From positions 310,001 through 374,000 of the forward strand of contig NZ_NWMW01000001.1 of assembly GCF_002351485.1 (NCBI RefSeq): a stretch of DNA of 64,000 nt, in the 5' to 3' direction. The position numbers and the translations under genes were made by a program. The DNA comes from Sphingomonas spermidinifaciens. GTDB lineage: Bacteria > Pseudomonadota > Alphaproteobacteria > Sphingomonadales > Sphingomonadaceae. Positions 55,493 to 64,000 of this stretch are shown here, piece after piece. Positions within the stretch are counted from its first letter, which is position 1. The number at the start of each line of letters is the position of its first letter. Below the pieces are notes generated by a model. The model searched no databases, was not told the origin of the DNA, and was given only the letters and a program-made list of their open reading frames with translations.

Positions 55493-57077
55493 GGCTGTAG
55501 CCCCGGAACCGCTCGCGGATCGCCGTCTTGAGGAGCTTGCCTGTCGCGGTATGCGGCAGTTCCTCGACGAAATGCACCTCGTCGGGCAGCCACCACTTTG
55601 CCACATGCTTCGCCAGATGCGCGAGGATCGCGTCGGCGGTCACGTCGGCGCCGGGCTTGCGAACGACGAGCAGGATCGGCCGCTCCTCCCAGCGCGGATG
55701 ATGGACGCCGATCGCCGCCGCCTCTGCCACGCCGGGACAGCCGACCGCGGCATTCTCGAGGTCGACCGAGCTGATCCACTCGCCGCCCGACTTGATGACG
55801 TCCTTGGCTCGATCGGTGATCTGCATCGTGCCGTCGGGATGGATCATCGCGACGTCACCGGTATCGAAATAGCCATCCGCATCGACACAGCGCTCGGCCT
55901 CTTCGAAATATTGATCTACGACCCACGGCCCCTTCACCATCAGCCGGCCCGACGTTTCCCCGTCGCGGGGCAGGACGTTGCCCGCGTCGTCGACAATTCG
56001 CATGTCGATGCCGAACGGCGCGCGGCCCTGGCGACAGACCTGATCGACCTGCTGCTCGAAGGTCAGCTCGTCCCAGTCGGGGCTGCGCGCGCCCACGGTG
56101 CCGATCGGCGAGGTCTCGGTCATGCCCCAGGCATGGTTGACGCGGATGCCCATCTTCATCAGCCGCTCGATCATCGATCGCGGCGCCGCCGATCCGCCGA
56201 TCGTCACAAGCTCGAGGTGCTCGGGCGCCGCTCCGGTCGCGTCCATATGCTGGAACATCGCGAACCAGACCGTCGGCACACCAGCGGAATGCGTCACCTT
56301 CTCGCGGTTCATCAGCTCGCACAGGACGCTGGGCTCGTTGACGCAGGAGAAGACCAGCTTCATTCCCACCATCGGCGCGGAGAAGGGAATGCCCCAGCCT
56401 ACTGCATGGAACATCGGCACGATCGGCATGCCGACCGCCCGCGTGGACAGGTCGAAGACCGAGGGCTGCACCTCCGACATCGCGTGGATCAGCGAAGAGC
56501 GGTGGGAGTAGAGCACGCCCTTCGGATTACCCGTCGTCCCGCTGGTATAGCATAGCATGCACGGCTCGCGCTCGCTCCCCTCGACCCAGGCATAGTCGCC
56601 GGTTTCGCGGCCAATCCAGTCCTCGAACCCCTTCTCGCCGGGCGCGGGATCGAAGCAGATATAGTGCTCGATCGTCGTCCAGTGCGGCTTCATCTTTTCG
56701 ACGACGGGCGCGAACATCCGGTCGTAGAGCATCACGCGATCGTTCGCGTGATTGGCGATGAATGCGAGCTGGTCGGGGAAAAGCCGCGGGTTGATTGTGT
56801 GGAGGATGCCGCCCATCCCCATCGTCCCGTACCAGGCGACCAAGTGGCGCGAATGGTTCATCGCCAGTGTCGCGACACGGTCGCCGGGCCTCAGCCCCGC
56901 ACGCTCGAGCGCCTGCGCCAGCCGCCGCGAGTCCCGGCCGATCTGCGCCCAGTTGGTCCGCGTCTCGCTGCCATCGAACCAGCGCGTGACGATCTCGCGG
57001 TGCGGATACTCGCGCTCGGCGTGCTCGACCAGGTGCGGTACCCGTAACTCGAACTCCTGCATCTTGCCCAGCATCAT
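55479..57077 (-). CDS. Medium/long-chain acyl-CoA ligase (AMP-forming)
   Basis: A 532-residue adenylate-forming enzyme; ATG 57077 follows GGAGACG (an in-frame TTG lies at 57086). Motifs: the ATP loop [19 protein letters not shown] (about residues 176-194), [13 protein letters not shown] [12 protein letters not shown], and [30 protein letters not shown] with the C-terminal catalytic Lys in [15 protein letters not shown]. Chain length cannot be told. The neighbouring hypothetical gene and dnaE are on the same strand but probably separate units. Confidence 0.87.
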   Translation of the reverse strand: MMLGKMQEFELRVPHLVEHAEREYPHREIVTRWFDGSETRTNWAQIGRDSRRLAQALERAGLRPGDRVATLAMNHSRHLVAWYGTMGMGGILHTINPRLFPDQLAFIANHANDRVMLYDRMFAPVVEKMKPHWTTIEHYICFDPAPGEKGFEDWIGRETGDYAWVEGSEREPCMLCYTSGTTGNPKGVLYSHRSSLIHAMSEVQPSVFDLSTRAVGMPIVPMFHAVGWGIPFSAPMVGMKLVFSCVNEPSVLCELMNREKVTHSAGVPTVWFAMFQHMDATGAAPEHLELVTIGGSAAPRSMIERLMKMGIRVNHAWGMTETSPIGTVGARSPDWDELTFEQQVDQVCRQGRAPFGIDMRIVDDAGNVLPRDGETSGRLMVKGPWVVDQYFEEAERCVDADGYFDTGDVAMIHPDGTMQITDRAKDVIKSGGEWISSVDLENAAVGCPGVAEAAAIGVHHPRWEERPILLVVRKPGADVTADAILAHLAKHVAKWWLPDEVHFVEELPHTATGKLLKTAIRERFRGYSLKAA

Positions 57078-57095
57078 CGTCTCCAATGCGTCGGG

Positions 57096-57467
57096 TCAGT
57101 TCCATGCCCGATCTTCGAAGCCGATGATGCGCAAGCGAGGCCCGCGGTTCAAGGTCAGTTCGTGCGCCGCTCGATCCGGACGAGGGCGCTGGTGGGATCG
57201 GGGGGACGCCGAATAGGTGACAATCGTCCGCCAATCCCCCGTCCGATCCTCGATGCGCCACCCTTGTCCCGGTAGCGCCGCCAACCGTCGCCCCCAATCC
57301 TGCGACGCCCGGCACCTCGAACAGGAGTCGGCCAGCGCCGCCAGCGGATCGGCTTCGCTCGCCAGATCGAGCAGCGCGAACAGCGCCGCCGCGCGATCGG
57401 GTGTCGCCATTGCGCCGCTGTTCGCGTCCACCGCGTCGCACCCTGCCGGGAGAATGCCCAGCATCAC
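57096..57467 (-). CDS. Hypothetical protein (possible lipoprotein)
   Basis: A 123-residue open frame with no recognised domain, starting at a GTG (57467) or the next ATG. The first residues MMLGILPAGCDA could be a short lipobox (PAGC), but Pro at -3 and no positive n-region make this weak. A Cys pair (CSRC) lies near residue 50. It lies between dnaE and the acyl ligase on the same strand. Coding is plausible but uncertain. Confidence 0.4.
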   Translation of the reverse strand: MMLGILPAGCDAVDANSGAMATPDRAAALFALLDLASEADPLAALADSCSRCRASQDWGRRLAALPGQGWRIEDRTGDWRTIVTYSASPRSHQRPRPDRAAHELTLNRGPRLRIIGFEDRAWN

Positions 57468-57573
57468 GAGCGCGGCCCCATTATGTACCTTGCCGCCAAC
57501 GCGCCATGCGTCCGCCTCCTCGGGTCACGCCCGTGTCCTTCCGACGGTGAGAAGGAACGGCCGGCCGCAGCGG

Positions 57574-60500
57574 CTAACCAGCGAGCTGCAGCTTCGGCGC
57601 CATCAGCTCGGCCTCGCGAATACCGGGGATGGCGCGGATGGCATCGACGCGCTCGCCGTCGATCAGGAAATCCTCGCCCAGCGACACCTCGGCCTCACCG
57701 CCCTCGATCGGGGTGACGATGCGGACCCGCGCGCGCCCGCCGCGCTCGTCGCGCAGCAACCCCGCGAGCGGTGCGATCGCCGCGGGATCGTCGACCCAGA
57801 TGGTGAGGACGAGGCGCGCATTGTTGGAGAGCGTCTCGAACGGCTGGATCGTCTTGACCGTGACGCGCGCCGTGTCCTCGCCCGGCCGGCGGTCGAGCTC
57901 GACCTGCATCAGGCCGCAGCCGCCGGCCCGCGCCGCCTCCTCCAGCGCATCGGCGGTCATGTCCTCGAAACAGGTGGCGACCACCTGCCCGCTGGCGTCC
58001 GACAGCGTCGCCATCATGTAGCGCTTGCCGCGGGCGGAGGTGCGCCAGCGCGCATCCTCGACCAGCGCGGCGATCGTCGCGCCCGCCCGCGCGCCCTCGG
58101 CAACCTGAACCTCGCCCAGCGCCGCGATCGGCCTGGCGGCATGGACCTTGGCGAGGTGGGCGTAGCGATCGAGCGGATGGGCCGAGAAGTAGAAGCCGAA
58201 CGCCTCCTTCTCGGCATTGATGCGCTCGGCCAGCGTCCAGCTCGCGCTCGACGGCAGGCGGATCGGCGGCTCGCTCGCCTCGCCGTCGCCGAACAGGCCG
58301 CCCTGCCCGCTCGCGCGCCCGGCATGGATACGCTGTGCGGTGGCGAGGATCGTCTCGGCCGCGGCGTGGACGCCGGGGCGGTTGTCATTCATCGCGTCGA
58401 ACGCGCCCGCGGCCGCCAGCGTCTCGACCTGCCGCTTGTTGAGGAGGCGCGGGTCGACGCGCCGGGCGAAGTCGTCGAGGCTCTTGAACGGCCCCTTGGC
58501 CTTCCGCTCGTCGACCACCTGCTCCATCGCCCGCTCGCCCACGCCCTTGAGCGCGCCGAGCGCATAGCGGACTGCGAACCCGCCCTCGTGCGGCTGCACG
58601 TCGAACTCGGCCTCGCTAGCGTTGAGGTCGGCGGGCAGGCACGGGATGTTCAGCCGCTTCATGTCGTCGACGAAGATCGCCAGCTTGTCGGTGAGCGCGA
58701 GGTCGAAGCACATCGACGCGGCGAAAAACTCGTGCGGGTAATGCGCCTTCAGCCATGCGGTCTGATAGGCGAGAAGCGCATAGGCGGCGGCGTGCGACTT
58801 GTTGAAGCCATAGCCCGCGAACTTGTCGATCAAGTCGAACAGCTCATTGGCCTTGGCCGCCGGGATCGCGTTGTGCTCGGCACAGCCGGCGACAAAGATC
58901 GCGCGCTGCGCGTCCATCTCGGCCTTCACCTTCTTGCCCATCGCGCGGCGGAGCAGGTCGGCGCCGCCGAGCGAGTAGCCCGCCAGGATCTGCGCCGCCT
59001 GCATCACCTGTTCCTGATAGACGAAGATGCCGTAGGTCTCGGACAGGATGCCTTCGAGCAGCGGATGCGGGTACGTCACCGCCTCGCGCCCGTTCTTGCG
59101 CGCGCCAAAGCTCGGGATGTTGTCCATCGGACCCGGCCGATAGAGCGAGACGAGCGCGATGATGTCGCCGAAGTTCGACGGGCGGACGGCGGACAGCGTG
59201 CGACGCATCCCCTCCGATTCCAGCTGAAACACGCCGACCGTGTCGCCGCGCTGGAGAAGGGCGTAGGTTTCCTCGTCGTCCCAGGCGAGACCGTCGAGGT
59301 CGATCGAGATGCCGCGCTTGGCGAGCAGATCGACCGCCTTGCGCAGGACGCTCAGCGTCTTGAGGCCGAGAAAGTCGAACTTCACGAGGCCCGCGCCCTC
59401 GACATATTTCATGTCGAACTGGGTGACCGGCATGTCCGATCTCGGGTCGCGATAGAGCGGCACGAGCTGCGCCAGCGGCCGGTCGCCGATCACCACGCCC
59501 GCCGCGTGCGTCGAGGAGTGGCGCGGCAGCCCCTCCAGCTTCATGGCGAGGTCGAGCAGGCGGCGAACGTCGTCCTCGCGCTCGTACATCTGGTGGAGCT
59601 CGCTGACGCCGTTGATCGCGCGGTCCAGCGTCCAGGGATCGGTCGGGTGGTTGGGGACGAGCTTGGCGAGGCGGTCGACCTGGCCATAGCTCATCTGGAG
59701 CACACGGCCGGTGTCCTTCAGCACCGCGCGCGCCTTCAGCTTTCCGAAGGTGATGATCTGCGCCACCGTGTCGTGGCCGTATTTGGCCTGAACGTAGCGG
59801 ATCACTTCGCCGCGCCGGGTTTCGCAAAAGTCGATGTCGAAGTCGGGCATCGACACGCGCTCGGGATTGAGGAAGCGCTCGAAGAGGAGGCCCAGCCGGA
59901 TCGGATCGAGATCGGTGATGGTCAGCGCCCAGGCGACAGCCGAGCCCGCGCCCGAACCGCGCCCCGGCCCCACCGGGATGTCGTGGTCCTTGGCCCATTT
60001 GATGAAGTCGGCGACGATCAGGAAATAGCCCGGGAACCCCATCTTGATGATGATGTCGAGCTCATAGTCGAGCCGCGTCCAGTAGATCGCGGTCCAGTCC
60101 TCGGCATTCGCCAGTTCTTCGGGCGTCGGCGCCACCTGATCGGGCGACACGTCGCCATGGTGCGGGCGGTCCCAGCCGGGGGCGAGTTCGCGCCCCTCCA
60201 GCTCGGCGATGCGGCGGAGACGCGCCTTGAGGCCCTCGCGCGCGGTTTCGCGCAGCATGCGTGCCTCGCCCTCGCGATCGCCGGCGAGGCTGGGCAGGAT
60301 CGGCTTGCGCTTGGGCGCGGCGACGGCGCAGCGCTGGGCGACGACGAGGGTGTTGGCGATCGCCTCCGGCAGGTCGGCGAAGTCGGCCTTCATGACAGGC
60401 GCGGGCTTGATCCACGCCTCGGGCGAGGAGCGCTTGCGGTCCTCCGACATGACATAGCTCGAATGCGCGATGCACAGCATGGCGTCGTGCGCGTCGTGGA

Positions 60501-61137
60501 AATCGGCCTCGGCGAAGCAGCTTGGGTTGGTGGCGACGAGCGGCAGGTCGTTGGCATAGGCGAGGTCGATCAGCGCCGCCTCTGCCGCCGTCTCGACCGC
60601 ATCGCCGCGGCGGGCGAGTTCGATGTAGAGGCGGTCGGGGAACAGATGCTGGAGCCGGTCGAGATAGGCCGCCGCTTCGCCCGCCTGCTCCTCCGCCAGC
60701 AGGCGCGTGAGCCCGCCCTCGCCGCCCGCGGTCAGGCAGAGCAGGCCGTCGGTGCGCCCCTCCAGCGCCTCGATGGGCACGTGCGCGTCGAGTTCGACCG
60801 GGCGGCCGAGATGCGCCTCCGACACCAGCGCACAAAGATTGTCGTAGCCGCGCTCGTCCTGTGCATAGAGCGCCAGCCAGTCGAGCGTCGGCGCGCGCCC
60901 GTCCGCGGTGCCGGGGCGAGCAACCGACAGCATCGTGCCAATGATCGGCTGCACCCCCTCCGCCTTGCACGCGTCGGAAAAGGCCATCGCCGCATAGAGC
61001 CCGTTGCGGTCGGTCAGCGCGACCGCGGGGAAGCCCAGCTTGCGTGCCTGCTTGGCGATCGCCTTCGGCTCAATCGCGCCATCGAGCATCGTATAGCAGG
61101 AGAAGACGCGAAGCGGGACGTATTCGGCGTGCGGCAT
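57574..61137 (-). CDS. dnaE: DNA polymerase III alpha subunit (DnaE1)
   Basis: A 1187-residue replicative polymerase. Catalytic aspartates are in PDFDIDFCETRRGEV (about residues 432-446) and the later YTALLAYQTAWLKAHYPHEFF-type fingers region; a helix-hairpin-helix, OB fold and C-terminal beta-clamp region follow. Length and N-terminus fit DnaE1, not the error-prone DnaE2 (about 1080, different start). The N-terminal PHP domain has lost metal ligands: HxD is F-S-C (VFSCYTMLDG) and ALTDHG is ALTDRN. A perfect DnaA box lies about 50 bases upstream. Confidence 0.95.
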   Translation of the reverse strand: MPHAEYVPLRVFSCYTMLDGAIEPKAIAKQARKLGFPAVALTDRNGLYAAMAFSDACKAEGVQPIIGTMLSVARPGTADGRAPTLDWLALYAQDERGYDNLCALVSEAHLGRPVELDAHVPIEALEGRTDGLLCLTAGGEGGLTRLLAEEQAGEAAAYLDRLQHLFPDRLYIELARRGDAVETAAEAALIDLAYANDLPLVATNPSCFAEADFHDAHDAMLCIAHSSYVMSEDRKRSSPEAWIKPAPVMKADFADLPEAIANTLVVAQRCAVAAPKRKPILPSLAGDREGEARMLRETAREGLKARLRRIAELEGRELAPGWDRPHHGDVSPDQVAPTPEELANAEDWTAIYWTRLDYELDIIIKMGFPGYFLIVADFIKWAKDHDIPVGPGRGSGAGSAVAWALTITDLDPIRLGLLFERFLNPERVSMPDFDIDFCETRRGEVIRYVQAKYGHDTVAQIITFGKLKARAVLKDTGRVLQMSYGQVDRLAKLVPNHPTDPWTLDRAINGVSELHQMYEREDDVRRLLDLAMKLEGLPRHSSTHAAGVVIGDRPLAQLVPLYRDPRSDMPVTQFDMKYVEGAGLVKFDFLGLKTLSVLRKAVDLLAKRGISIDLDGLAWDDEETYALLQRGDTVGVFQLESEGMRRTLSAVRPSNFGDIIALVSLYRPGPMDNIPSFGARKNGREAVTYPHPLLEGILSETYGIFVYQEQVMQAAQILAGYSLGGADLLRRAMGKKVKAEMDAQRAIFVAGCAEHNAIPAAKANELFDLIDKFAGYGFNKSHAAAYALLAYQTAWLKAHYPHEFFAASMCFDLALTDKLAIFVDDMKRLNIPCLPADLNASEAEFDVQPHEGGFAVRYALGALKGVGERAMEQVVDERKAKGPFKSLDDFARRVDPRLLNKRQVETLAAAGAFDAMNDNRPGVHAAAETILATAQRIHAGRASGQGGLFGDGEASEPPIRLPSSASWTLAERINAEKEAFGFYFSAHPLDRYAHLAKVHAARPIAALGEVQVAEGARAGATIAALVEDARWRTSARGKRYMMATLSDASGQVVATCFEDMTADALEEAARAGGCGLMQVELDRRPGEDTARVTVKTIQPFETLSNNARLVLTIWVDDPAAIAPLAGLLRDERGGRARVRIVTPIEGGEAEVSLGEDFLIDGERVDAIRAIPGIREAELMAPKLQLAG

Positions 61138-61186
61138 GGGATGAGGCTAGGCGTTGCAGGGCCGAGGGGAAAGGCAGACGAGCGGG

Positions 61187-61195
61187 TTATCCACA
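61187..61195 (+). promoter_or_regulatory. Perfect DnaA box upstream of dnaE
   Basis: TTATCCACA matches the consensus TTATNCACA exactly. It is a single box, 50 bases upstream of the dnaE start in its presumed promoter. A 9-mer this short may be coincidental in a 64 kb window; there is no second box beside it, so it is not an origin. Confidence 0.35.
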
Positions 61196-61273
61196 GCAAA
61201 CGCCCCACGATTTACCCCATCCCGAACCTGATCCGAGATCCCGCTGCTTTGCCCGGCCGAACCTAGAAGGGGA

Positions 61274-61296
61274 CCCCCAGATCAAGTCTGGGTGAC
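61274..61296. repeat. REP-like hairpin
   Basis: CCCAGA, loop TCAAG, TCTGGG, TGAC. The loop is the same as in the 12643 copy. Located in the dnaE-rimO gap. Confidence 0.55.
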
Positions 61297-61322
61297 AGGT
61301 TGGTAAGGGACCCCACCGCCCT

Positions 61323-61402
61323 TCCCGGTTTGGTTCGAGCTTGTCGAGAACGCCTCGGCTGCGCTCGCCAGCGGTTCTCGACTTCGCTCAAAACCAACGG
61401 GA
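61323..61402. repeat. Imperfect inverted-repeat element before rimO
   Basis: TGGTTCGAGCTTGTCGAGAA (61331-61350) pairs with the reverse complement of TTCTCGACTTCGCTCAAAAC (from 61375) with several mismatches. The arms have the CGAGCTTGTCGAGAAC palindromic core seen widely in sphingomonads. No coding capacity. Confidence 0.5.
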
Positions 61403-61416
61403 AAGAGTGGCAGCGG

Positions 61417-62748
61417 TCAGCCGACCGGCGCTCCGTACAGGTCGTGCTCGTCGGCGTCCTCCACGCGCACGCGGATGATGTCGCCGAGCTCGCGGCCGAT
61501 CACGTCGCGCAGGAAGACTTCGCCGTCGATCTCGGGTGCGTCAGCCATCGAGCGGCCAGTCGCGCCGCCTTCGTCGTCGACGGCATCAAGGATGACGTCG
61601 ATCTCGCGCCCGACCTTGGCCTGCAGCTTGGCGGCGGAGATCGCGGCGGTCCGCTCCATGATCCGGGCATAGCGCTCTTCCTTGACCGCCTCGGGCACCG
61701 CGCCGTCCAGATCGTTCGCCGCCGCGCCCTCGACGGGTTCGAAGCGGAACGCGCCGACGCGGTCGAGCTGCGCTTCGTCGAGCCAGTCGAGCAGATATTC
61801 GAAATCGGCGTCGGTCTCGCCGGGAAAGCCGACGACGAAGGTCGAGCGGATGGCGATATCGGGCGCGATCGCGCGCCACGCCTTCAGCCGTTCGAGCACC
61901 TTGGCCTCGTTGGCGGGGCGCTTCATCCGCTTCAGCACGTTGGGCGCGGCATGCTGGAACGGGATGTCGAGATAGGGGAGAATCAGCCCCTCGGCCATCA
62001 GCGGGATGACCTGATCGACGTGCGGGTACGGGTACACATAGTGGAGCCGTACCCACGCCCCGAGTTGCCCCAGTTCACGGGCGAGATCGGTCATGTGCGG
62101 CACGACCTCGCGCCCCTTCCACATCCGCGGCTCACGGCGGATGTCGATACCGTAGGCGGAAGTATCCTGGCTGATGACCAGCAGCTCACGCGTGCCCGCC
62201 GCGACCAGCTTCTCCGCCTCGCGCAGGATCGCGTCGGGACGGCGGCTGACGAGGTCGCCGCGCAGCGACGGGATGATGCAGAAGCTGCACCGGTGGTTGC
62301 AGCCTTCCGAGATCTTCAAATAGCTGTAGTGGCGCGGCGTGAGCTTGAGGCCGGCTTCGGGCACCAGATCGACGAAGGGCGACGGGATCGGCGGCGCAGC
62401 CTCATGCACCGCCTCGACCACCTGCTCGTATTCGTGCGCGCCGGTGATTGCGAGGACCTGCGGAAAGCGGGTACGAATCGCCTCGGCTTCCTTGCCCATG
62501 CAGCCAGTGACGATGACGCGGCCATTTTCGGCGATCGCCTCGCCGATCGCCTCCAGCGACTCTTCCTTGGCGCTGTCGAGGAAGCCGCATGTGTTCACGA
62601 GCACGACGTCGGCGCCGGCATAGTCAGCCGACATCCGATAACCCTCGGATCGCAATTTGGTCAGGATGCGCTCGCTGTCCACCAGGTTCTTGGGACAGCC
62701 GAGCGACACCATCCCCACCTTGGGGGAGTCGGGAAGTCGCGTTGCCAT
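61417..62748 (-). CDS. rimO: Ribosomal protein S12 methylthiotransferase
   Basis: A 443-residue radical-SAM enzyme that methylthiolates Asp88 of ribosomal protein S12. ATG 62748 gives the normal N-terminus ([20 protein letters not shown]). The N-terminal UPF0004 domain has [18 protein letters not shown] and TGCMGKEA (the three Cys of the auxiliary cluster); the radical-SAM motif CNHRCSFC is at about 165-172; a TRAM domain ends the protein. The sequence distinguishes it from MiaB by the LGCPKN and FLDSAKEES patterns. Confidence 0.94.
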   Translation of the reverse strand: MATRLPDSPKVGMVSLGCPKNLVDSERILTKLRSEGYRMSADYAGADVVLVNTCGFLDSAKEESLEAIGEAIAENGRVIVTGCMGKEAEAIRTRFPQVLAITGAHEYEQVVEAVHEAAPPIPSPFVDLVPEAGLKLTPRHYSYLKISEGCNHRCSFCIIPSLRGDLVSRRPDAILREAEKLVAAGTRELLVISQDTSAYGIDIRREPRMWKGREVVPHMTDLARELGQLGAWVRLHYVYPYPHVDQVIPLMAEGLILPYLDIPFQHAAPNVLKRMKRPANEAKVLERLKAWRAIAPDIAIRSTFVVGFPGETDADFEYLLDWLDEAQLDRVGAFRFEPVEGAAANDLDGAVPEAVKEERYARIMERTAAISAAKLQAKVGREIDVILDAVDDEGGATGRSMADAPEIDGEVFLRDVIGRELGDIIRVRVEDADEHDLYGAPVG

Positions 62749-62832
62749 GATCGGCCGCGCAGATAAGGTCTTTAGGTCCAAAAAGCGAGAGGCGCTGGCG
62801 CGGGGTCGCACGAGCCCCTAGCGTCGCGCGTG

Positions 62833-64000
62833 ATGATCGATTTCAAGACTATTCTCGCCCCTGATCGCGGCCAGCCCGCGCGCGCCCTCCACCTCGTCGA
62901 TGCAGCGGGCCATGACGACTGGCTCCGCCAGCAGCCGCCCCGCCACCGTGCCGCGCTGATCGCCCAGCGGTTCAAGCCGACGCCGGGCGCATTCGCGATC
63001 CTGCCCGGCGATGCGGCGGAGGCATGGTCGGCGGTGCTCGGCGTCAAGGACGCCGGGGTGCTGACGCCCTGGTGCCTTGCCCGCGCGGCGGAGATGCTGC
63101 CCGAGGGCAGCTATCGCCTCGACGGGCGCGAGCCGGCCGAGGCGATGCTCGGCTGGGCGCTCGCCCATTACCGCTTCGATCGTTATCGCAAGGAGGAGGC
63201 GTCGGGCGTCCGCACGCTGCTGACCGGCGAGCCACAACGGATCGAGCCGGTGCTGCGCGAGGCGCTGGCGACGATGCGCGTTCGCGACCTCGTCAACACC
63301 GGCGCCGGCGACCTCGGCCCCGCCGAACTCGAGGCCGAGGTAGTGGACGTGGGCGCGGCCCACGGTGCGCGTCTGACAGTGACCAAGGGCGTCGACCTCG
63401 AGCGCGGCTATCCGATGATCCATACCGTGGGCGCGGCCGCGACGGCGCAGCGCGCGCCGCGGCTGATCGAGCTCGATTGGGGTCGCGACGACGATCCACG
63501 CGTCGCCATCATTGGCAAGGGGGTGTGCTTCGACACCGGCGGGCTCGACCTCAAGCCGTCGGCGGCGATGCGGCTGATGAAGAAGGACATGGGCGGCGCG
63601 GCACACGCGCTGGCGCTTGCTGAGCTTGTCATGGCGGCGCGCCTGCCGGTGCGGCTGCACCTCCTCATCCCCGCCGTCGAGAATGCCGTGTCGGGTGCTG
63701 CCTTCCGCCCCGGCGACGTGCTGAGGACGCGCAAGGGCCTGACGGTCGAGAATACCAATACCGATGCCGAGGGACGGCTGATCCTGTGCGATGCCCTGAC
63801 CCGCGCGGTCGAGGGCAAGCCGGGGATGATCCTCGACTATGCGACCCTGACCGGCGCGGCGCGCGTGGCGCTCGGCCCCGACCTGCCACCCCTGTTCGCC
63901 AATGACGAGGCGCTGGCGGCAGACCTCCTCGCTGCGGGCGAGCGGGTGGAGGACGCCCTGTGGCGGATGCCGCTGTGGGACGGGTATGACGAGATGCTGA
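62833..64000 (+). CDS. Leucyl aminopeptidase family (M17) protein, C-terminal end beyond window
   Basis: Open from ATG 62833 to the right edge (about 389 codons). The dinuclear-metal motifs of M17 peptidases are present: GKGVCFDTGGLDLKPS (Lys and Asp), MKKDMGGAAHA, and NTNTDAEGRLILCDAL (Asp, Glu). The N-terminal half is divergent from E. coli PepA, like the shorter PepB/alphaproteobacterial type. Divergent from rimO by 84 bases. The missing C-terminus should be short. Confidence 0.88.
   Translation, partial: MIDFKTILAPDRGQPARALHLVDAAGHDDWLRQQPPRHRAALIAQRFKPTPGAFAILPGDAAEAWSAVLGVKDAGVLTPWCLARAAEMLPEGSYRLDGREPAEAMLGWALAHYRFDRYRKEEASGVRTLLTGEPQRIEPVLREALATMRVRDLVNTGAGDLGPAELEAEVVDVGAAHGARLTVTKGVDLERGYPMIHTVGAAATAQRAPRLIELDWGRDDDPRVAIIGKGVCFDTGGLDLKPSAAMRLMKKDMGGAAHALALAELVMAARLPVRLHLLIPAVENAVSGAAFRPGDVLRTRKGLTVENTNTDAEGRLILCDALTRAVEGKPGMILDYATLTGAARVALGPDLPPLFANDEALAADLLAAGERVEDALWRMPLWDGYDEML

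Noticed and set aside
57217..61266. A 1349-residue open frame opposite dnaE
   Set aside because: It is a high-G+C antisense shadow: composition is Arg/His/Ala-rich with no domain, and dnaE fully explains the region.

Overview
The window looks like chromosomal core DNA of a sphingomonad (Alphaproteobacteria, Sphingomonadaceae). The evidence is the high G+C with strong third-position G/C bias, two large TonB-dependent receptors, a LigABC-type protocatechuate 4,5-cleavage cluster, a PyrB / non-catalytic PyrC pair, a fused cytochrome oxidase subunit I-III gene, and a GTTC-N7-GTTC motif matching the alphaproteobacterial LexA box. I see no rRNA, tRNA, CRISPR array, prophage, transposase or plasmid origin. 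Genes are densely packed, and many neighbours overlap by 4 bases (ATGA or GTGA).

Layout. 1-1866: glmU (cut by the left edge), divergent gph and a GNAT acetyltransferase. 1899-4436: a four-gene minus-strand cassette (small Tat-signal protein, PqqD-like protein, HprK-related kinase, nucleotidyltransferase) that resembles a peptide- or protein-modification system of unknown product; it is the best candidate here for an undescribed system. 4677-12632: housekeeping and envelope genes (TraB/GumN, DedA, gshB, yraN-rsmI, an LppC-like lipoprotein, a XdhC/MobA-like pair, GDPD, a small lipoprotein). 12715-14924: pyrB and a dihydroorotase homologue lacking metal ligands. 14955-18670: an orphan ParA locus with a ribbon-helix-helix protein and two SPOR-domain proteins. 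18721-27393: serB, miaA, ilvB-ilvN-ilvC, a YceI protein, a single-domain BLUF photoreceptor and leuA, mostly branched-chain amino-acid synthesis.

27580-34822: folE, a TonB receptor, a SWIB-domain protein, an MpaB-family oxygenase and an FdhF/YdeP-type molybdoenzyme. 35042-40530: a five-gene, translationally coupled aa3-type oxidase operon (coxB, coxA-C fusion, a small membrane protein, a CtaG-like factor, a triheme cytochrome c). 40618-44134: second DedA, lysC, ubiG, a CsaA-like protein and a small secreted protein. 44245-51171: second TonB receptor, a divergent secreted protein, and ligC-ligB-ligA with a DUF1932 dehydrogenase. 51266-64000: pckA, a YbjN protein, a radical-SAM protein behind a candidate LexA box, an EEP-family hydrolase, an acyl-CoA ligase, dnaE with a decayed PHP site, rimO and an M17 aminopeptidase cut by the right edge.

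Intergenic spaces carry a family of short REP-like hairpins ending in a GAC motif and at least two ~130-165 bp MITE-like elements with terminal inverted repeats. Function calls rest on motif recognition by eye; no database search was possible.
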